Source of the DNA: Phycisphaerae bacterium
GTDB lineage: Bacteria; Planctomycetota; Phycisphaerae; UBA1845; UTPLA1
Direction of reading: 5' to 3'
Assembly: GCA_016935885.1 (NCBI GenBank)
Contig: JAFGQA010000180.1
Coordinates: forward strand, 1 to 13,847
Length of the DNA stretch: 13,847 nucleotides
Part shown: in pieces, positions 1 through 6,748 of the stretch
Position numbering within the stretch: the first letter of the stretch is position 1
Layout: every line of letters starts with the position of its first letter
Position numbers and translations under genes: made by a program
Notes under the pieces: generated by a model
What the model saw: only the letters and a program-made list of their open reading frames with translations
Databases searched by the model: none
Told to the model about the DNA's origin: nothing

Positions 1-16
1 CTCAAGGGTGAACGCT

Positions 17-39
17 GACCGCTCCCTCACGGTCGCGGT
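17..39. repeat. Small palindromic motif just downstream of the antiporter gene
   Basis: GACCG (17-21) pairs with CGGTC (30-34) around an 8-nt loop, and the overlapping ACCGC (18-22) pairs with GCGGT (35-39). It lies about 45 bp past the stop codon of the minus-strand antiporter gene. There is no T-run, so a classical intrinsic terminator is not supported. From memory, similar CCGCTCCCTCACGGTCGCGG strings recur between genes in planctomycete genomes; that cannot be tested here. Confidence 0.35.
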
Positions 40-84
40 TCCGATCGGCGTCGGCGGCATAGGCAATTTCAAGCTTAAACTGCT

Positions 85-1356
85 CTATCGCTCGCCAACC
101 GGCGCCGACACGAGCCCGAGGTGTCTCAGCAGCGGCTTCATGGTCAGGCCCTGCACGACCAGGGAAAACAGAACAATGCCGAATCCACAGACCAGCAGCA
201 GCGCTCTGTCCTGCTCCCCGATGGGCGAGTCTGGATCGGCAAGCAGGCCCAGAAGCAGGGCGATGGGAATCGACCCGCGAAGGCCGCCCCAGTAGAGCAC
301 GTGCGCCCAATTCCTCGGTCGCTTCGTGCCGGCCAGGTTCAACAACCTGTACAGCGGATACACCGACATCGCTCGGCTGGCCAACAGGGCGAGGATGGCG
401 ATCCCCAGCGGGCGGAGGTTGGCCGTCACGTCCGACCAGCCGATCGCCTGCAATTCAAGCCCGATCAGGATGAACAGGAACGAATTGACCAGGAAGTCGA
501 CGGACTCGAAAAACGTGTCGATCGTCTCTCGCGTCTTCTGTTCCATCGACAGGCGTTTGCCGTAATTGCCGATCATCAGGCCGGCCATCACGGTGGCGAT
601 GACGCCTGAGACGTGGAGCCAGTGCTCGGCGACCCAGAACACGCCGTACGCCAGGACCAGGCACATCGCGTTCTCCAGCAGGTGATCCTCGATGATCCGC
701 ATGAGTTGAAACGCCAGGATGCCGAATGCGGTCCCGACGATCATTCCACCGGCCGCGACCTTGACGAATTCCCAAATCGCGTAGGCCGCATGGAACTCCG
801 CGCCGGCCCCCGCCTTCACCATGTTCAGGACGATCACGAACACCACGATGCCCACGCCGTCGTTGAAAAGCGACTCGCCTTCGATGATGTACCTCAGGCC
901 GATCGGCGCCCGGCATTCGTTGAAGACGGCCAGGACGCTCACGGGGTCCGTCGGCGTCACCATGGCCCCAAACAGTAGGGCGATCAGGAAGCCGTCCAGG
1001 CCCGTCAGGCCCGAGCCGTAGTAGAACAACCCGGCAACGACGAACATCGAGAGCAGTAGGCCGACGACGGCAAATGTCACGATGGGCCAGAATTGCCGAA
1101 GGAGCCTGTTCAATTCCAGGTGCAGCGCGCCGTGAAAGAGCAGCGGCGGCAGCATGACGAAGAATATCAGCTCCCGGCCGAAGCCGGTCTCTGAAATGTC
1201 GGGGCCGATATGCGTCAGGGCGACCGCCAAACCCACAAGCGTGAGCGCCACGGTGTACGGCACGTGGGCGAAGCGCTTGGTCAGCGCGCCAACGAGACAG
1301 GCCAGCAGCAACAGGCCAATGTAGATTCCTACGGAATGTTCGATCGAATGTTCCAT
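85..1356 (-). CDS. Na+/H+ antiporter, CPA1 (NhaP-like) family
   Basis: This 423-residue inner-membrane protein is predicted to exchange Na+ (or K+) for H+ and so control cytoplasmic pH and sodium. It is hydrophobic throughout, with about a dozen candidate membrane helices. Family hallmarks are visible in order: TPTDP (134-138), the ion-binding Asn-Asp pair of the CPA1 family in GESLFNDGVGIV (N165, D166), GVIATVMAGL (251-260), a buried Arg in SRAMSVYP (about R328) and a GGLRG motif (357-361). The C-terminus ends soon after the last helix, so the long cytoplasmic regulatory tail of some NhaP and eukaryotic NHE proteins is absent. The ATG at 1356 has a GAGGG stretch about 10 nt upstream and no better start is nearby. 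The next gene upstream is 570 bp away, so it is probably transcribed alone. Cation preference cannot be read from sequence. Confidence 0.93.
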   Translation of the reverse strand: MEHSIEHSVGIYIGLLLLACLVGALTKRFAHVPYTVALTLVGLAVALTHIGPDISETGFGRELIFFVMLPPLLFHGALHLELNRLLRQFWPIVTFAVVGLLLSMFVVAGLFYYGSGLTGLDGFLIALLFGAMVTPTDPVSVLAVFNECRAPIGLRYIIEGESLFNDGVGIVVFVIVLNMVKAGAGAEFHAAYAIWEFVKVAAGGMIVGTAFGILAFQLMRIIEDHLLENAMCLVLAYGVFWVAEHWLHVSGVIATVMAGLMIGNYGKRLSMEQKTRETIDTFFESVDFLVNSFLFILIGLELQAIGWSDVTANLRPLGIAILALLASRAMSVYPLYRLLNLAGTKRPRNWAHVLYWGGLRGSIPIALLLGLLADPDSPIGEQDRALLLVCGFGIVLFSLVVQGLTMKPLLRHLGLVSAPVGER

Positions 1357-1674
1357 AACAAGAGCCCTCGGCCTTGGCCGGGGGGTAGCCTGCGGAAAGG
1401 AAGGTCGCTGCCTTGGCCTGCCTTGGTTCGAACCCGCTTCCCGCGAGCCGCGTCTTCATCAGGCGACATATCATGTGCGGTCAGCCGGGATTCCCCAAGG
1501 GCGCAATCGGTACAAACCGTGTCAACGACCGTCCGGGCCGCGGCGCCGATGGCGAGGGAGACCGGCTATGTGGCGTGGATGCCTGGCGAGGGGGCGAGGC
1601 AGCGAGGCGGCATTCAATGCGTGAGAGCGTGCACGGAAACTGGCGGCCACCGGCAGCTTGCCTGGCGTGCTGGC

Positions 1675-1781
1675 TTAGCAGCCCGTAGTGAAAGGGAAAA
1701 CAGCGGTTCGGAAACGCCGTTCCTGACCGTCAAAACCACCGGCTTTGGCGCCGGTGCCACAGTTTTGTCACGGGCTGTTAA
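1675..1781. repeat. Module A repeat, copy 1 (TIR plus two hairpins)
   Basis: This 107-bp element begins TTAGCAGCCCG (1675-1685) and ends CGGGCTGTTAA (1771-1781), which form a terminal inverted repeat with one mismatch. About 95 of 107 positions match copy 2 at 3810-3915 by eye, in the same orientation. Inside are a hairpin AACAGCG/CGCCGTT, with one changed pair that becomes G-U if the minus strand is transcribed, and a hairpin CACCGGC/GCCGGTG. Most differences from copy 2 fall in the loop of the second hairpin, while its arms are unchanged. It begins module B copy 1 after only 3 bp. No coding capacity; a non-autonomous mobile element (MITE/REP-like) is the best guess. Confidence 0.8.
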
Positions 1782-1784
1782 GCG

Positions 1785-1871
1785 GGTGCCACTGGCAGCT
1801 TGCCTGCCAGTGCGGATGCCGTATGTGCACCTCGGAGAGACCGCACGGGCGGGCAAGCCGCGCGTGGCACC
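1785..1871. repeat. Module B repeat, copy 1 (87 bp)
   Basis: The element opens with GGTGCCA and closes with TGGCACC, a 7-bp terminal inverted repeat. Near the left end CACTGGCAG and CTGCCAGTG form a perfect 9-bp hairpin with a 5-nt loop (CTTGC). Copy 2 at 7637-7723 is exactly the same length and matches at 72 of 87 positions without gaps, the first 28 being identical. It sits 3 bp right of module A copy 1. No reading frame is specific to it. Confidence 0.78.
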
Positions 1872-1928
1872 AGGTTCTGCCGGCTATCTGACTTCTCATA
1901 CACGCTCTCACGGATGTACCGAGGCGCA

Positions 1929-3752
1929 CTACTCCGTCGGCCAAACCTGTACGCCGTTGACCCACGTCTGTTTCACACTGACAGTGGCGATGGCATTCAG
2001 GCTTGTGCTCAGAATGTCCTTGCTAAGGATGACGAAGTCGGCAAGATACCCGGCCTTGATCCGGCCGAGGCGCTCCTGGTCGCCCGCGGCGTACGCACCG
2101 CCGAGCGTGTAACACCGCAGCGCTTCCGCGACGGTGATGTTCTGCTCCGGGACGAAGATCCTGCCGTCCAGCGTCTTGCCGGTGACGGCGGCATGGATGC
2201 CCTTGAAGGGATTAAGCGTAACGACGGGCCAATCGCTGCCGAAGGCGACGGAGGCGCCCGCGTCGAGCAGGCTGCGGTAGGCGTAGCTGGTGTGGCACCG
2301 CTCGGGGCCGATGGCCTTCTCGGCGTAGCGGCCGTCGTCCGCCTTGTGGAGCGGCTGCATCGATGCGATGACGCCCAGCGCGGCGAATCGCGTGATGTCG
2401 TCGGGCAACAGGTGCTGGGCGTGCTCGATCCGCAGACGCCGGCCGGATATCGGGCCGTTGGCCTTGATGGTGGCCTCATAGGCATCGAGGACCAGATGGT
2501 TGGCCTGATCGCCGATGGCGTGGATGGCGCAGCCGTACCCGGCGGCGTCCGCGGCCTTGCAGAGGCGCTCAAGTTCGCCTTCCTTCGTGCCGACGGGCAT
2601 CAGGATGCCACGCCAGTCGTGTGGCCTGACGGCCGCGCGGGCCGAAGCCCGCGGCTCGTCGGGCTTGTAAGGCGGATTATCCGCAAACGGTTCGGCCATG
2701 TAGGCCGTCCGCGAGCCCAGCGAGCCATCCATGAACTGCTTGAAGCCCACGATCCGCAGCCGGTCGTCGCTCGCGAATCGCTTGACGCGGTCGATGTACT
2801 TGGCCCAATCGTCCTCGCTAACGAACTCCCGGATGCGCAGTGTGAGCCGGCCCTCGTCGCGAGCCCGCGACATGGCAGCCACCCGCGACCATGGTGACAT
2901 CGTATGGACCATCGTGATGCCGTGCCGGTGGGCCTCCTGCACCGCCGCTGCCAGGGCCCGGTCCTGCTCGGCCGGGGAGTCTTCCGGGACGAGCCGTGAC
3001 ACCAAGTCCACAGCGGTTTCCTTCAGGATGCCGGTGGGCTCCTTCGTCTGCGGATCGCGGGCGATCTTCCCGCCGGGCGGATCGGCCGGCCCGTTGCGAT
3101 CGATGCCGGCCAGCTTCAGTGCCACCGAGTTAGCCAACGCGCTGTGGCCGTCCATCCGGGATAGCAGGACGGGGTTGTCCGGCGTGACGGCGTCGATCCA
3201 TTCCTTGGTCGGCTGCGTGGTGTCGGCCCAGCTCTCGGTGGTCCATCGACCGCCGAGAACCCACTCGCCAGCCGGCGTCGTTCTCGTCCGCTCGGCGACG
3301 TCCCGGATGAACGCCGCGCGATCGCTCGCGCCGCGGAGATCGATTCGGGACAGTTGCAGGCCGCCCGAGATCAGATGTAGATGGGCGTCGGTCAAACCCG
3401 GGACAACACGGGCCCCTGCCGCATCGACGATCTGCGTCTTGGGGCCCCTCCACGCTGCCACGCCCGGCTCATCCCCCACGTATACGAATCGGCCGTCTCG
3501 AACGGCAAAGGCCGTGGGCTCGGGCCCTTTATCCCCTGTCCCTGAAAGGTCTGGAGCACGCGGCGACGCCGTCGCGGTGGACGGCGGACCATCGCCGGTC
3601 CAGACCTTGGCATTCTTCACGATCAAGTCGGCAGACTGGTCCTGCTGCGCCATGCGCGGCTCCTGGTGCTTTAACGAACAGCCGGCGATCACGAGCATCA
3701 CCGACGTTGCAGCAACGAAGACGAACCTATCCGAAAGCACTTCAAAACGCAT
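1929..3752 (-). CDS. Lipoprotein amidohydrolase, YtcJ-like (amidohydrolase_3) family
   Basis: This 607-residue predicted metal-dependent hydrolase is related to YtcJ and N-substituted formamide deformylases, which cleave C-N bonds in amide- or imide-like substrates. The metal-site and fold motifs appear in order: PGLTDAHLHL with the HxH pair (H124, H126), RMDGHSALANS (from 199), GFKQFMDGSLGSRTA (336-350), HAIGDQAN (H411), RIEHAQHL (H444) and FGSDWPV (D507). The N-terminus is a lipoprotein signal: basic start, hydrophobic stretch and lipobox IAGC with Cys25, followed by Ser, so the enzyme is probably anchored in the cell envelope facing the periplasm. The start ATG at 3752 has a weak GGGA about 8 nt upstream, but the signal peptide supports it. 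No transporter or catabolic partner is adjacent, so the substrate is unknown. Direct copies of module A flank the gene on both sides. Confidence 0.9.
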   Translation of the reverse strand: MRFEVLSDRFVFVAATSVMLVIAGCSLKHQEPRMAQQDQSADLIVKNAKVWTGDGPPSTATASPRAPDLSGTGDKGPEPTAFAVRDGRFVYVGDEPGVAAWRGPKTQIVDAAGARVVPGLTDAHLHLISGGLQLSRIDLRGASDRAAFIRDVAERTRTTPAGEWVLGGRWTTESWADTTQPTKEWIDAVTPDNPVLLSRMDGHSALANSVALKLAGIDRNGPADPPGGKIARDPQTKEPTGILKETAVDLVSRLVPEDSPAEQDRALAAAVQEAHRHGITMVHTMSPWSRVAAMSRARDEGRLTLRIREFVSEDDWAKYIDRVKRFASDDRLRIVGFKQFMDGSLGSRTAYMAEPFADNPPYKPDEPRASARAAVRPHDWRGILMPVGTKEGELERLCKAADAAGYGCAIHAIGDQANHLVLDAYEATIKANGPISGRRLRIEHAQHLLPDDITRFAALGVIASMQPLHKADDGRYAEKAIGPERCHTSYAYRSLLDAGASVAFGSDWPVVTLNPFKGIHAAVTGKTLDGRIFVPEQNITVAEALRCYTLGGAYAAGDQERLGRIKAGYLADFVILSKDILSTSLNAIATVSVKQTWVNGVQVWPTE

Positions 3753-3809
3753 TGGAACAATCCCGCGGCCCTTTGTCGTGCACGCGATCGAATCAGTGTT
3801 GATGGAGCC

Positions 3810-3915
3810 TTAACAGCCCGTGGTAAAAGGGAAAACAGCGGTTCGGAAACGCTGTTCCTGACCGTGGAAACCACCGGCGAGACGCCGGTGCCACAGTTTT
3901 GCCACGGGCTGTTAA
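3810..3915. repeat. Module A repeat, copy 2 (perfect 14-bp TIR)
   Basis: TTAACAGCCCGTGG (3810-3823) is the exact reverse complement of CCACGGGCTGTTAA (3902-3915). Between them are two hairpins: AACAGCG (3834-3840) with CGCTGTT (3850-3856), and CACCGGCG with CGCCGGTG (8-bp arms, 3-nt loop, about 3872-3890). The whole folds on paper as an outer stem with two internal stem-loops. It lies 58 bp upstream of the amidohydrolase start and 120 bp downstream of the next gene's stop. It is in the same orientation as copy 1 at 1675-1781. Confidence 0.82.
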
Positions 3916-3950
3916 GGGGCTGCGCAGAAACACCATAAACGGTTGACCCG

Positions 3951-3966
3951 CCTGCCTGCGGGCAGG
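3951..3966. terminator. Possible small terminator-like hairpin after the DHS-family gene
   Basis: CCTGCC (3951-3956) pairs with GGCAGG (3961-3966) around a TGCG loop. It lies 69 bp beyond the stop of the minus-strand gene at 4035. There is no T-run on either side, so this is at best a weak or factor-assisted terminator, or a decayed repeat fragment. Confidence 0.2.
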
Positions 3967-4034
3967 TCCGCCAAACGGCAAGCCAGCAGGCCGGCCAAGC
4001 GGCACAATCGGTCATGTTATTTTCGCGCGACGCC

Positions 4035-5234
4035 TTAGCTCTCGAGCCCAAGCGCTTTGACGTTTAGCTGTAGTATTGGGTTTTCGGCGGCAGCGGCCCG
4101 CAAGTCCTCCACCGCATCGTCAATCGTGTTGTAAAGACGCCTCAGCCCGCGGGGGCTGTCGCGGGTCAGCACGTATTGGGCCAGCAGCGGAAACGTGATG
4201 CTCGCACAGCTATAAACGACCACGTTGTTGACGACTGCGTCCTTCACCTTGCCCCAGCTTTTCGCCTCGCTCGGCGTCGCGCCGGAGAGGCCGCCCCAAT
4301 GGGGGGCGTCGGTGGTCAACTGAACGAAGTAGTCGTGGCCGCCGCCTTTCTCGTCGTGCATGACCTGATGCAGCGTCGGCTGCGTCTGCATGTAGAAGTT
4401 CTTCGGACTTCCGCCGCCGACCTGAACGACGCCGTTCTCCTCGGCCCGACGGACGATGGCGATCGTCTCAATGATGTCCTGAATCGGGTCGATCTGGACC
4501 GCCTTGCCGAACAGTTGCGACGGGACCAGGCTCATGGCGATGGAACTGTCGCCCGGGCTCGACGTATAGATCGGGACGTCACACTGCTGTGCCGTTGCCA
4601 GCATGGACTTGTCCGGACGGGATACCGCCGCATTCAGCGCGCGTCCGAGGTGCCAATGGAACGTGGCGGTTGACACGGGCCGGCTCCGGTCGAGGCTGTC
4701 CAAGGCATCCATAATCACTTCGTCGTGGCCCATCAGCTTGTCGGCGTCAGCCATGAACACGTCGTAGATCCTCGCGACGGAGGCCTCGGCCAGTTCATTG
4801 TCGTCCACCGCCCAGTGGCCCTGCGTCATGGGATAGCCGAGGGCAAGCTGCAAGTCATGAAACAGGTTCGCGCCCGTGGAGATGATCCAGTCGACGAAGC
4901 CTGCCTCCATGAGGTCGACGATAACGCCGTGCATGCCGATGGGCGTCATCGCCCCGCTGAGGGTCAGACCAACGGTGGCCCCCGCCTCCAGCATCCGCGA
5001 ATAGAGTTGACACGCCTCGGCCAAGCGACGGCCGTTGAACCCGCTGGCCGCGAAGCAGTGGTCGATCATCTCGGCCACATTCGGGTGAGGCTTGATGCGC
5101 AGGGGCTCGATCGGCCGGCCCGTCAGAAACCCCTTCTGCTGATCGGTCACGTCCTGGGGCCTGAACCAGATGCTTCTCTGCGAGCTTCTCGCACTATCCT
5201 GAGACTGCCGGCATGGATGGAGATCGTCCTGCAT
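4035..5234 (-). CDS. Deoxyhypusine synthase family protein
   Basis: This 399-residue protein belongs to the NAD-dependent deoxyhypusine synthase (DHS) family. The eukaryotic/archaeal enzymes move an aminobutyl group from spermidine via a lysine imine. Visible features include STGANLFHD (119-127), the glycine-rich GGGSPKNF loop with a lysine (K278) where the DHS catalytic lysine sits, and EAKSWGK (323-329), matching the SWGK segment of eukaryotic DHS. The first ~35 residues are polar and look like a variable extension. ATG 5234 has a GAGGGA box 8 nt upstream. Bacteria generally lack eIF5A, so protein hypusination is unlikely. Bacterial DHS-like proteins have been linked to homospermidine-type polyamine synthesis, the most plausible role here, but no other polyamine gene is nearby to support it. 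The family call is firm; the substrate is inferred. Confidence 0.88.
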   Translation of the reverse strand: MQDDLHPCRQSQDSARSSQRSIWFRPQDVTDQQKGFLTGRPIEPLRIKPHPNVAEMIDHCFAASGFNGRRLAEACQLYSRMLEAGATVGLTLSGAMTPIGMHGVIVDLMEAGFVDWIISTGANLFHDLQLALGYPMTQGHWAVDDNELAEASVARIYDVFMADADKLMGHDEVIMDALDSLDRSRPVSTATFHWHLGRALNAAVSRPDKSMLATAQQCDVPIYTSSPGDSSIAMSLVPSQLFGKAVQIDPIQDIIETIAIVRRAEENGVVQVGGGSPKNFYMQTQPTLHQVMHDEKGGGHDYFVQLTTDAPHWGGLSGATPSEAKSWGKVKDAVVNNVVVYSCASITFPLLAQYVLTRDSPRGLRRLYNTIDDAVEDLRAAAAENPILQLNVKALGLES

Positions 5235-5302
5235 TCAACCATTCCCTCAGACGAGCCCGAGACACGGTCCGGGCCCGAGCGTTTCAAGTTATCCAACCAT
5301 GC

Positions 5303-5331
5303 AGCATAGCCGCATCACATCGGCTTGGCAA
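5303..5331 (-). promoter_or_regulatory. Candidate sigma70-type promoter for the DHS-family gene
   Basis: Read on the minus strand, TTGCCA (complement of 5326-5331, 5 of 6 consensus) is followed after exactly 17 nt by TATGCT (complement of 5303-5308, 4 of 6). Transcription would start about 60 nt upstream of the ATG at 5234. It is back-to-back with the candidate RNase D promoter. Spotted by eye only. Confidence 0.4.
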
Positions 5332-5420
5332 AGCGACCGGCGCGTCCGGGCGCCATGGAATTCGGTGATAGAGTTGTGGCCCGCTTTGATCGCTGCACGG
5401 GGCGATAAGGGACGTTCGAC

Positions 5421-5449
5421 GCGACATTGGCATTCGCCGGCGATATACT
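5421..5449 (+). promoter_or_regulatory. Candidate promoter for RNase D
   Basis: TATACT (5444-5449, 5 of 6 -10 consensus) has GCGACA (5421-5426, 4 of 6 -35 consensus) at a 17-nt spacing. The implied start would leave a leader of about 63 nt before the ATG at 5519. It is divergent from the promoter at 5303-5331, about 90 bp away. The -35 box is weak. Confidence 0.33.
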
Positions 5450-5518
5450 CAGCATCTGCCGTGCAGCGCGGGTGTGCCTGCGAGGCTGGGATGGGTGTCT
5501 GTCGGCAGTACCTGATCG

Positions 5519-6697
5519 ATGACGCACGCTCTTAAACCGGAGATTGTCACGACGCAATCCGCGTTGCGCAATGTCTGCAGCCGGTTGGCTGAGGAGGGAA
5601 TGTTCGGTTTCGACACCGAGTTTGTCGGCGAGGACAAGTACGACCCCGAGATTTGCCTGATTCAGGCGGCTACGGACTCGTTTTGCGTGCTGATCGACCC
5701 GCTGGGCGACCTGGACGTCTCGCCGTTTTGGCATCTGGTGGCCGACGCCGCCGCGCATGTCGTCGTGCACGCCGGTTCGGAGGACCTGGCCTTGTGCTGG
5801 AAGCAGATCGCAGCGCAGGCCGCCAACGTGTTCGACGTGCAAATCGGGGCCGGGCTTGTCGGGTTGGGCTACCCGATCAGCTTGTCTCGCCTGGCCCGGC
5901 TGACCCTCGGAGTCAAGCTTCACAAGTCGCAGACGCTGACCGACTGGCGCAAGCGTCCGCTGACCCACGATCAAATCGATTACGCCGTCGAGGACGTCGC
6001 GCACCTCCTGGCGATGTATCGGCTCATCCATGATCGTCTCGTGCAGTTGGGGCGCGAGGAGTGGGGCGACGAGGAATGCGTCAGGGTGTGCCAGGCCGCA
6101 ACCTTGGCGGCAAGGGGCGAACAGAAGCTGCGACGTCTGCGTGGGGCTGGCGGCCTGAACCGCAGGGAACTGGCCATCGCCGAGGCCCTGCTGGAGGAGC
6201 GCGACAAGCTGGCGCAGGAGTATAACCGGCCGGCTCGCGGCGTCCTGCGGGATCATCTGCTGGTCGAGTTGGCGCGTCGGGGTTGGACCAAGGTGGCGCG
6301 CATTCAAACCCTGCGGGGCGTGAATCTGAAGGCCGCGGGCATCCGTCGCCTCGCCGTGGCGATCGAGCAGGCCCAGCAGCTTCCGGAGGATCAATGGCCT
6401 GCCTTGCCCACGGAGGAGGACAACACAGAGGAGGAGACGTTGCTTCCGTTGTTGACTGCCGTGCTGCGTGACCACTGTTATCGGAACAAGCTCTCCTATG
6501 CCCTGTTGGCCAGCAAAGGCGACCTCCGCGCTTTTGTCCGCACGTATACCAGAACCGATCGGACGGAAGATCCGATATTGCTGCAAACCGGCTGGCGTAA
6601 GGCGGCCGTGGGCGATCTACTCGACCGGGTCTTGTCCGGGCGGTGCGCGCTGCGGATCACTTGCGAGCGGAACAAGCGAGGCCTCAACATCGAATGA
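5519..6697 (+). CDS. rnd: Ribonuclease D (DEDDy 3'-5' exoribonuclease with HRDC domain)
   Basis: This 392-residue exonuclease is predicted to trim the 3' ends of tRNA and other structured RNA precursors. The DEDDy set is complete: Exo I FDTEF (D32, E34), Exo II VHAGSEDL (D89) and Exo III YAVEDV (Y155, D159). KSQTLTDWRKRPL (136-148) is also typical of RNase D. An HRDC-type nucleic-acid-binding domain follows (about 212-287), containing LNRRELAIAEALLEERDKLA-type helices. E. coli RNase D has a second HRDC-like domain; here a distinct C-terminal stretch (about 308-392), ending in GWRKAAVGDLLDRVLSGRCALRI, takes that place. The ATG at 5519 has no clear Shine-Dalgarno box, so the start is fairly but not fully certain. 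The HTH-IIA gene begins 51 bp after the stop and may share its transcript. Confidence 0.93.
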   Translation: MTHALKPEIVTTQSALRNVCSRLAEEGMFGFDTEFVGEDKYDPEICLIQAATDSFCVLIDPLGDLDVSPFWHLVADAAAHVVVHAGSEDLALCWKQIAAQAANVFDVQIGAGLVGLGYPISLSRLARLTLGVKLHKSQTLTDWRKRPLTHDQIDYAVEDVAHLLAMYRLIHDRLVQLGREEWGDEECVRVCQAATLAARGEQKLRRLRGAGGLNRRELAIAEALLEERDKLAQEYNRPARGVLRDHLLVELARRGWTKVARIQTLRGVNLKAAGIRRLAVAIEQAQQLPEDQWPALPTEEDNTEEETLLPLLTAVLRDHCYRNKLSYALLASKGDLRAFVRTYTRTDRTEDPILLQTGWRKAAVGDLLDRVLSGRCALRITCERNKRGLNIE

Positions 6698-6748
6698 CGA
6701 AGAGGCTGGCCGTTTACTGTGGGGCGGAAGGCGGCCCGGCGGAGCAGG

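Larger units (their letters stand above)
1357..1928. other. Long intergenic region with repeats and no convincing gene
   Basis: This 572-bp gap lies between the amidohydrolase stop (1929) and the antiporter start (1356), both minus strand. Open frames here lack family features or extend out of neighbouring genes in another frame. The right half holds a degenerate module B fragment (1646-1670), module A copy 1 (1675-1781) and module B copy 1 (1785-1871). The left half contains the palindrome CGGCCTTGGCCG (1369-1380) just upstream of the antiporter start. It also contains a GGTTCGAACCC string (1424-1434) that resembles a tRNA T-loop but has no tRNA around it. On the minus strand a TTGACA (complement of 1520-1525) has no -10 partner, so I call no promoter. 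Confidence 0.6.

Noticed and set aside
1418..1445. GGTTCGAACCC, resembling a tRNA T-loop
   Set aside because: Neither strand gives a 5-bp T-stem around it, and no acceptor, D or anticodon arm can be placed upstream. No CCA end is found.
1520..1525. A perfect TTGACA on the minus strand upstream of the antiporter
   Set aside because: No -10-like hexamer lies 16-18 nt downstream; the 17-nt position reads GCCCTT.
1800..2897. A 365-codon plus-strand frame opposite the amidohydrolase
   Set aside because: The opposite strand carries an unambiguous amidohydrolase with all motifs. This frame starts inside module B and has no features.
5315..6586. A 423-codon minus-strand frame across RNase D
   Set aside because: The plus strand encodes a complete DEDDy exonuclease with HRDC domain. 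The antisense translation is Gln/His-rich with no motif.
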